From positions 1 through 10,134 of the forward strand of contig JACPCC010000005.1 in assembly GCA_016179995.1 (NCBI GenBank): a stretch of DNA of 10,134 nt. The letters are read 5' to 3'. The position numbers were made by a program, and so were the translations under genes. This document shows positions 5,153 to 10,134 of the stretch, one piece after another. Each line of letters starts with the position of its first letter. Position 1 is the stretch's first letter. This DNA is from Candidatus Woesearchaeota archaeon. Lineage in GTDB: Archaea; Nanobdellota; Nanobdellia; Woesearchaeales; GW2011-AR9. The notes beneath the pieces are model-generated. The model was not told the DNA's origin. It searched no databases and saw only the letters and a list, made by a program, of their open reading frames with translations.

Positions 5153-7342
5153 ATGACCAACACGACACTTAAAATTAAAGGCATGCATTGCGCTAGCTGT
5201 GCGACAATTATTACTAAAGCTTTGACTAAAGTACCTGGTGTAAAAAATGCCAATGTTAATTATTCTACTGAAAAAGGAAATATTGATTTTGATTCTGCAG
5301 CCATTTCAGAAGAAAAGATTATTTCAGTAATAGAAAGCAAGGGCTACAAAGCTTATGCCGCTAAAGATATTGATCCAAAAAAAGAAGCTCGAATGCGCAA
5401 GTTAGAAATCAAAGAGCTGAAGTATCGTTTTATTGTTAGTTCAATACTTTCGTTTCCGGCTTTAATTTTAGGTATGTTTTTTATGCCAGAAGAGATTTAT
5501 TTACGTGATTTTATAATTTGGGGTTTAGCTACACCGGTTCAATTTTATATTGGCAGTTCATTCTACAAAGGTGCTTGGGCCGCTTTAAAGAATAAAAGCG
5601 CAAATATGGATACGCTTATTGCTCTAGGAACTAGCGCTGCGTATTTTTATTCTGCTATTGCTGTTTTATTTCTTCCAGAGGGAGAACAATATTTTGAAGC
5701 CGCAGCAGTTTTGATAACTTTAGTAGTACTTGGTAAGTATCTAGAAGCGGTAGCTAAAGGTAAAACCTCAGAAGCAATATCTAAACTGATGAAATTGGGT
5801 GCGAAAACAGCTCGAGTGATGCGAAATGGCAAAGAGGTAGAAATTAGTATTGATGAAGTTGTGGTCGGAGATCTAGTTTTAGTTCGACCAGGAGAGAAAG
5901 TTCCTGTTGATGGAGTTATAGTTGAAGGACACTCGGCTCTTGATGAAAGTCTTGTTACTGGAGAAAGTTTGCCTGTTGAGAAGCAGAAAGGAGATTCAGT
6001 TATTGGTTCTACTTTAAACAAGCATGGTAGTTTTACGTTTAGAACTACCAAAGTTGGAGCAGAAACTACATTGTCTCGCATCATCAAATTAATTGAAGAA
6101 GCACAAACCAAAAAAGCACCAATTCAAAGATTTGCAGATATGATCTCCGGTTATTTCGTACCCGTGGTAATATTGATATCTATTATGACTTTTGTTACCT
6201 GGTATGTGATAGCTGATTCTACTCTTAGTTTCGCTTTGATTACGGCGGTGGCTGTTTTAGTTATTGCCTGCCCCTGTGCGTTAGGTTTAGCTACACCAAC
6301 AGCCATTATGGTCGGTACTGGTAATGGCGCTAAAAATGGCATTTTGATTAAAGGCGGAGAAGCTCTAGAAACAGCGCATAAGCTAAGAACCATAATATTT
6401 GACAAGACTGGAACAATCACTAAAGGGCATCCGGAAGTAACCGATATCATTGCTGAGAATATTAATGGAATGGACGAGAGAAAGTTTTTAGAAATTGCCG
6501 GCAGTATAGAGAAAAATTCCGAACATCCACTAGCTGAGGCTATTGTCAATAAAGCTAAAGCTGAAAAAATATCTTGGCAGAAAGTAAGCAACTTTAAAGC
6601 CATTCCTGGAAAAGGTGTTAAAGCTCGAGTTGGAGTTACTGATTATTATTTAGGAAATATCAAGTTAATGGAAATGATGGGAATAAATACCCCTAGAATT
6701 AAAAATGAAATGGCGGTTCTAGAAGAACAAGGTAAAACAGTTATGATTTTAGCTGACCAGAAAAAAGTTCTAGGTTTTATTGCTGTAGCTGATGAGATTA
6801 AAGAAGATTCACCAGAAGCAATCAAACGCCTTAAGAGACTTGGTTTGAGAGTGTATATGATTACTGGCGACAATCAAAGAACAGCTAAAGCTATTGCTAA
6901 CAAAGTAGGCATCACTGATTTCTTTGCCGAAGTATTACCGGAGCAAAAGTCTGATTACGTTAAAAAATTGCAAAAGAAAGGTGAAGTAGCCATGGTAGGA
7001 GATGGCATTAACGATGCACCAGCTTTAGCACAGGCCGATATAGGTATCGCCATGGGTTCAGGAACAGATGTAGCTATGGAATCTGGCAGTATTGTTTTGA
7101 TGAAAAATAGTTTGCTAGATATACCGCGGGCAATTAGATTAAGTAAAATGACTATGGGTAAAATAAAACAGAATATGTTTTGGGCTTTAGTCTATAATGT
7201 ATTAGGTATTCCTGTTGCAGCTGGTGTACTATATCCATTTACTGGATGGTTACTAAGTCCCATGATAGCAGGTGGAGCTATGGCTTTAAGTTCAGTAAGT
7301 GTGGTCTTAAATTCTCTGCACCTGAAACAGAAGAAGTTGTAA
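5153..7342 (+). CDS. copA: copper-exporting P1B-1-type ATPase (CopA)
   Basis: This 729-residue membrane pump should export Cu(+) using ATP. One N-terminal heavy-metal-associated domain carries GMHCASC, with Cys13 and Cys16 as ligands. Two helices and the remaining membrane segments precede the actuator domain with TGES at 269-272. The transport motif CPC is at 373-375. The phosphorylation motif DKTGT follows at 417-421 (Asp417 is phosphorylated). The nucleotide-binding SEHP has His458-Pro459, and the hinge GDGINDAP is at 616-623. The late helices have Tyr681-Asn682 and MALSS (710-714), the residues that, with CPC, define the copper-type P1B-1 group. The protein is full length with every catalytic residue present. 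GAGGA at 5137-5141 lies 11 bases before the ATG. It most likely belongs to one unit with arsR. Silver may be a second substrate, as for other CopA pumps. Confidence 0.96.
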   Translation: MTNTTLKIKGMHCASCATIITKALTKVPGVKNANVNYSTEKGNIDFDSAAISEEKIISVIESKGYKAYAAKDIDPKKEARMRKLEIKELKYRFIVSSILSFPALILGMFFMPEEIYLRDFIIWGLATPVQFYIGSSFYKGAWAALKNKSANMDTLIALGTSAAYFYSAIAVLFLPEGEQYFEAAAVLITLVVLGKYLEAVAKGKTSEAISKLMKLGAKTARVMRNGKEVEISIDEVVVGDLVLVRPGEKVPVDGVIVEGHSALDESLVTGESLPVEKQKGDSVIGSTLNKHGSFTFRTTKVGAETTLSRIIKLIEEAQTKKAPIQRFADMISGYFVPVVILISIMTFVTWYVIADSTLSFALITAVAVLVIACPCALGLATPTAIMVGTGNGAKNGILIKGGEALETAHKLRTIIFDKTGTITKGHPEVTDIIAENINGMDERKFLEIAGSIEKNSEHPLAEAIVNKAKAEKISWQKVSNFKAIPGKGVKARVGVTDYYLGNIKLMEMMGINTPRIKNEMAVLEEQGKTVMILADQKKVLGFIAVADEIKEDSPEAIKRLKRLGLRVYMITGDNQRTAKAIANKVGITDFFAEVLPEQKSDYVKKLQKKGEVAMVGDGINDAPALAQADIGIAMGSGTDVAMESGSIVLMKNSLLDIPRAIRLSKMTMGKIKQNMFWALVYNVLGIPVAAGVLYPFTGWLLSPMIAGGAMALSSVSVVLNSLHLKQKKL

Positions 7343-7372
7343 GATGATAGATTTAATTATAGACTAAAAATG

Positions 7373-7395
7373 TTTCTCTTTTTTCTTGATTTTTT
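7373..7395 (+). terminator. T-rich terminator after copA
   Basis: Runs of T (TTTCTCTTTTTTCTTG and then TTTTTT) lie 30-50 bases after the copA stop, with no stem-loop. This suits an archaeal oligo-T terminator. It sits in the 58-base gap between the convergent copA and receiver genes. Confidence 0.5.
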
Positions 7396-7400
7396 AAGTT

Positions 7401-7829
7401 TCATCTACTTCTTTTTGTTTTAATCAAATTTAAACCATATTCTTTAAGCATATTCGTCAATTTTCCATGATTATTTAAAATACCTACATCACATTTTTGG
7501 TCTAAGCATTCTAGGTCATAATGATATTGTATAAATGCACTGGTTCCAATAATAACTGCTCCTGGTTTTAGTTCTCTGATTTTTTCTACTATGGAATAAT
7601 CCCTCTTGAGGTAATCATCTGAACCAATACCTAAATCGTAAAAAATAACATCATAACTGCCAGAGTTTAAAGCTTCAAACACGTCTTCATTAGAATATCC
7701 TACTCTAACTTGTAAATTGGAAAATCTTCTCTCTAAAATATCTTTATAAAGTCCTGTATACCTCTCATCATCAACTATTAGAAAACTAATATCTTTCTGT
7801 TGATGTTGAGCTCTTTTTTTCTTGGCCAT
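7401..7829 (-). CDS. stand-alone receiver-like (CheY-fold) protein, atypical
   Basis: The protein has 142 residues: a basic head (MAKKKRAQHQQK) and one receiver-like domain with no output domain. The acidic pair is present in FLIVDDE (Asp20, Asp21), and the phosphoacceptor is in DVIFYDLG (Asp65). The Thr/Ser position appears in VIIGTSAF (Thr96 or Ser97). The strand that should end in the conserved Lys-Pro reads CDVGILNNHG, with no lysine there. The domain may therefore not be phosphorylated in the normal way, or may be a pseudo-receiver. No histidine kinase is in the window. Two cysteines lie close together near the end of the domain (LECLDQKCD). The gene is convergent with copA. A TATA-like TTAAATAAGA on minus (7851-7860) lies 27 bases before the ATG, consistent with a leaderless message. 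Confidence 0.78.
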   Translation of the reverse strand: MAKKKRAQHQQKDISFLIVDDERYTGLYKDILERRFSNLQVRVGYSNEDVFEALNSGSYDVIFYDLGIGSDDYLKRDYSIVEKIRELKPGAVIIGTSAFIQYHYDLECLDQKCDVGILNNHGKLTNMLKEYGLNLIKTKRSR

Positions 7830-7850
7830 TGATTTTAAAAAAATAGTGAA

Positions 7851-7860
7851 TCTTATTTAA
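7851..7860 (-). promoter_or_regulatory. TATA-like box of the receiver gene (leaderless)
   Basis: On minus this is TTAAATAAGA, centred about 27 bases before the ATG at 7829, exactly the archaeal TATA-to-start distance if the message begins at the start codon. No Shine-Dalgarno precedes that ATG. Other A/T boxes nearby (7881-7892, 7899-7910) are alternatives. Confidence 0.4.
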
Positions 7861-7898
7861 TAATTTATCTACTTGAAAATGATTATTTAATCCAATAG

Positions 7899-7910
7899 TT
7901 ATTTAAATAA
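7899..7910 (+). promoter_or_regulatory. palindromic TATA-like box before the 59-residue gene
   Basis: TTATTTAAATAA is a 12-base sequence built on a perfect ATTTAAAT palindrome. Its centre is about 25 bases before the ATG at 7930, which fits a leaderless archaeal message for the small gene and its downstream partner. Being symmetric, it could also fire toward the receiver gene on minus. Confidence 0.45.
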
Positions 7911-7929
7911 AAAGAAAAAATAACAGTGT

Positions 7930-8109
7930 ATGGTCTACCAAACAAGAACTTATGAATTAGAAAGCAAAGATGGTGAGTTAACTATATCTCTTACTAATGG
8001 AATGAATATTCAAATCCCATCCAATAGTAGAATTGCTGCTTATTATGCTATCAATCTTCGAGGAAGTAAAAGCTGCGTACTATGTTTTCAAAATCATAAA
8101 AATGCGTGA
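7930..8109 (+). CDS. small hypothetical protein, 59 residues
   Basis: I do not recognise this product. It reads as alternating polar and hydrophobic residues (YQTRTYELES, GELTISLTNG, MNIQIPSNS), suggesting a few beta strands, then RIAAYYAINLRG and a CVLC pair at Cys49-Cys52 near the end. The composition looks coding, and a TATA-like box 25 bases upstream supports a leaderless start at this ATG. Its TGA stop (8107-8109) is only 12 bases before the next ATG and is in the same frame as that gene, so the two are almost certainly cotranscribed. Alternatively it could be the severed N-terminus of a longer ancestral protein, but nothing in the sequence demands that. Confidence 0.55.
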   Translation: MVYQTRTYELESKDGELTISLTNGMNIQIPSNSRIAAYYAINLRGSKSCVLCFQNHKNA

Positions 8110-8121
8110 AACCGTCTCACC

Positions 8122-9420
8122 ATGCTACTAAAACTATCAAATCCACGAAAAGAACATTTTCAACATTGGACAACAAGAGAAATACTTTTACAGTATTGTG
8201 ATAAGAGTAGAATTACAATTAAAGATTTAGAAAATTTAGCTTCTGACGGCAAAGTTAAATTAGCCACACATGAACAGGAGTTAGAAGCAGTTCTTAGTCA
8301 AGATAAAAAAAAATATAATGTAGGTAATTTTGAGACAATAAACCGAATTAATGGTGCAAAATCAGAAGAGCTAGTTGTATTACCTTCAGAATATAGATTT
8401 ACTGCGCAAGATAGTAGAAAAGCAATTGCCTACAAGTACAGTTCTTTATTACCATTAAATAAATTTATGGGGGAAAATAACCCTGCTAGCAAAGTTCTAG
8501 AAGCAGGAATCAGAAAGTTACATAGTGATAGAGATAATTATGTTAATAGAGATATCATCGGCTGGAGTTGGTTCGGCCAAGATAAATTGCTAAGAGTTGT
8601 TCCAATTATGAGTAGTTTAAAAGGACTAGAATTGCGGGCAGTACAAAATCTTGCTTGGTATAAACACGAATTTACTGAATTTGCAAAAGAAGGTAAAATG
8701 TTTCGTGATGATTTAACATTAAGTCTATCTTTAGAAGATGAACGTAAAATAAAACGTTGGGAACGCTATGTCAGACACCTAGAAAGCCCGCGAAGAGAAG
8801 GACATAATTTACAGTATTATGTTAATTTAATTGATTTAAATCATGGTGATATAATCCAACAAGAAACACCTTTTGAAAGAGAAAGAGTTATGAATTTTAG
8901 AACGCCTTCACGCAGCAATACTTTTGCTAAATATCATTTTAAGATGTGTAATATTCCCCTAGAATCTAATGTAGACAAAACTAACAATAGTAGCGTAGGT
9001 AAAATTACTGTATGGGATATGTACGGCAAATGTTATTGCTTAGATAAGAATTATCGCAGCGATAGACGTGGAAATGCTGAAGAATATTATTTCTGTCCGC
9101 ATGAAGTGGCTTCATTAATGGGATTAAAAGCTAGATTAGAAGAACATGGTAAAGGACCGAGAGTTAATTCACTTCCGTTCTTGATACCTACAAAAAGTAT
9201 GATTGATTTTGTTGACAAGCTGCGTTATCGGACAATAATGTTAGATGATGATACAGAAACTGGAAAGGTTAAAATGCGTGCTTTAAATGATACAGAAATT
9301 GGTATGTTAGCCATGAAGAAATTAATTGCTGAACCTTATGAAAAGAACGTAATAGCTGAGTTTGATACTTTTAGAAAAACTAAATATGATCCATTGCTAG
9401 ATTTAGTGAAGTTTAGGTAG
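8122..9420 (+). CDS. unknown 432-residue protein with a SWIM-type zinc-finger pattern
   Basis: I recognise no full-length family. The N-terminal part (about 1-60) is helical and charged (TTREILLQYCDKSRITIKDLENL), possibly a small helical DNA- or protein-binding unit. The middle is rich in Arg, Lys, Asp and Glu, with no membrane segment. The most telling region is Cys304-x-Cys306, then 18 residues, then Cys325-x-His327 in YYFCPHEVASLMGLK. This CxC-x(n)-CxH arrangement, preceded by strand-like KITVWDMYGK and followed by a helix, matches the SWIM zinc finger, known in transposases, SWI/SNF-like ATPases and recombination-associated proteins. The usual CKH is CPH here. No transposase DDE set or helicase motif is visible, so DNA binding or protein contact is an inference. 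It follows the 59-residue gene by 12 bases in the same frame and has no clear ribosome binding site of its own. Confidence 0.8.
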   Translation: MLLKLSNPRKEHFQHWTTREILLQYCDKSRITIKDLENLASDGKVKLATHEQELEAVLSQDKKKYNVGNFETINRINGAKSEELVVLPSEYRFTAQDSRKAIAYKYSSLLPLNKFMGENNPASKVLEAGIRKLHSDRDNYVNRDIIGWSWFGQDKLLRVVPIMSSLKGLELRAVQNLAWYKHEFTEFAKEGKMFRDDLTLSLSLEDERKIKRWERYVRHLESPRREGHNLQYYVNLIDLNHGDIIQQETPFERERVMNFRTPSRSNTFAKYHFKMCNIPLESNVDKTNNSSVGKITVWDMYGKCYCLDKNYRSDRRGNAEEYYFCPHEVASLMGLKARLEEHGKGPRVNSLPFLIPTKSMIDFVDKLRYRTIMLDDDTETGKVKMRALNDTEIGMLAMKKLIAEPYEKNVIAEFDTFRKTKYDPLLDLVKFR

Positions 9421-9440
9421 GTTATTTAGAATAAGTATAT

Positions 9441-10134
9441 TTAATCTATAGTTTTTCCTAAAATTTTATTAGCAGCATACATCCCATAAATATATGAATC
9501 TTCAAGACCACAAATATTATTGTCTCCAATTAAGAATATATTTTTACCTTGATTAAAATTTAAAAGATTACTTCCGCCAATATTAAAAGCAGGACTCCAA
9601 TATTTATGCTTAATTAGTTTACACTTAGAGAAATATTTGTTAAAATTAGGTTTTTTCTCAGTAGTATACAATAAATAAGAGTTATCTCTCTGCTTAGCAA
9701 TTGCCAGCATTCTACTATGATTATTGAATAAATGGGTAGAATATTTATTCCAATTAGGTTTTAAACAACCAGACAGATGAAACATGTGCGCCTTAGCTGG
9801 CTCTCTGAGTTTTTCTTTAAGCATTAATAACCGTTTTGAAATGCTAGGTGGTGTAGCAATAACCAGTTTTTCACAAAAAAATATAGTTCCTTTCTTAGTT
9901 GAAAGTTTGTATCTTCCAGAATCTACTTTTATTGATATTACTTTATCTTTTATCCAATTGTCTTTAACCAGGTTAGTAGCCAGTTTCTTCTTAAATTTAA
10001 ATTCGTGGGTAGGTAAAATTAAAGGAAGAGAAAAATGTAAAAATTCAAATGCATTTAACATTTTAATAGGTAAGAATGCTGTGCCATGCAATACTTCAGC
10101 CAGGTAATTATAGGTTATTTTTTCAATTTTTTGC
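9441..10134 (-). CDS. FAD-dependent amine-oxidase/protoporphyrinogen-oxidase-like protein, C-terminal part
   Basis: The gene runs off the right edge. The frame stays open to the last base, so the visible 231 residues are the C-terminal half of a protein of perhaps 400 or more. EKLVIATPP matches the conserved strand after which many amine-oxidase-superfamily flavoproteins name their substrate domain. The tail IFLIGDNNICGLEDSYIYGMYAANKIL matches the second FAD-contacting motif (GD, then a small residue, a helix and AA). The N-terminal dinucleotide-binding GxGxxG motif must lie outside the window. Substrate cannot be told: relatives include protoporphyrinogen oxidases, carotenoid desaturases and polyprenyl-linked or amine oxidases. 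A TTG at 10089-10091 could be taken as a start, but homologous-looking sequence continues upstream of it. It is convergent with the SWIM-type gene, with 20 bases between stops. Confidence 0.8.
   Translation of the reverse strand, partial: QKIEKITYNYLAEVLHGTAFLPIKMLNAFEFLHFSLPLILPTHEFKFKKKLATNLVKDNWIKDKVISIKVDSGRYKLSTKKGTIFFCEKLVIATPPSISKRLLMLKEKLREPAKAHMFHLSGCLKPNWNKYSTHLFNNHSRMLAIAKQRDNSYLLYTTEKKPNFNKYFSKCKLIKHKYWSPAFNIGGSNLLNFNQGKNIFLIGDNNICGLEDSYIYGMYAANKILGKTID

Noticed and set aside
5647..6873. Long minus-strand open frames inside copA (and similar ones inside malic enzyme, doxX and the flavoprotein)
   Set aside because: They are antisense to clearly conserved proteins, have Ser/Thr/Pro-rich mirror-image composition and show no recognisable domain.
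10089..10091. TTG start for the right-edge flavoprotein gene
   Set aside because: The frame stays open to the window edge with protein-like sequence upstream, and the FAD-binding N-terminus is missing, so the gene is simply cut by the window.
9784..10107. Plus-strand 107-residue ORF near the right end
   Set aside because: It lies antisense to the flavoprotein gene, which has recognisable motifs. The plus-strand product resembles nothing.
1..10134. CRISPR array, insertion sequence, tRNA or rRNA
   Set aside because: I found no regularly spaced repeats, transposase, terminal inverted repeats, cloverleaf with TTCRANNC arm, or rRNA-like conserved block.

Overview
The window is strongly AT-rich, densely coding chromosomal DNA, most probably from an uncultivated archaeon of the DPANN kind (Woesearchaeota or Pacearchaeota-like). 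This is inferred, not proven. Several genes have archaeal-style A/T boxes of the TTTAAATA or TATATAA type about 25-35 bases ahead of the start codon or of a short leader. Some of these positions would give leaderless messages (7829 on minus, 7930 on plus). Stop-proximal T-tracts without hairpins look like archaeal terminators. I see no convincing bacterial -35/-10 pairs. A Candidate Phyla Radiation bacterium is the main alternative. The genetic code looks standard, because the 729-residue ATPase reads through with no internal TGA.

Left part (1-2437): a family M29 metallo-aminopeptidase gene is broken. Its N-terminal two thirds end at a TGA at 946-948. The C-terminal piece with the HWD metal-ligand motif follows at once in another frame (948-1088), with about 70-80 codons missing between. 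Convergent to it is an intact short-form malic enzyme.

Middle (2438-7342): this looks like a metal (probably copper) and thiol-stress region. In order it holds a DoxX membrane protein, a 53-residue Met/Gly/Trp-rich single-pass membrane peptide, a METTL7/UbiE-like SAM methyltransferase, an unrecognised 110-residue gene on the minus strand, an ArsR/SmtB repressor, and a CopA-type Cu(+) P1B-ATPase. A perfect 8-base inverted repeat of ArsR/SmtB type (4598-4621) abuts the TATA-like box ahead of arsR. This suggests autorepression that would also control copA. A second, imperfect palindrome sits just upstream of the TATA box of the 53-residue gene.

Right part (7343-10134): a stand-alone receiver-like protein lacking the usual beta-5 lysine lies on minus. 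Divergent from it is a pair made of a 59-residue protein of unknown function and a 432-residue protein. The larger one is unlike any family I recognise overall, but it carries a SWIM-type zinc-finger pattern (CxC-x18-CxH). The window ends inside a minus-strand FAD-dependent amine-oxidase-like gene whose N-terminus lies beyond the right edge.

No rRNA, tRNA, CRISPR array or insertion sequence was seen. The items most worth following up are the SWIM-type protein with its small upstream partner, the operator-controlled copper module with its tiny membrane protein, and the inactivated M29 peptidase.
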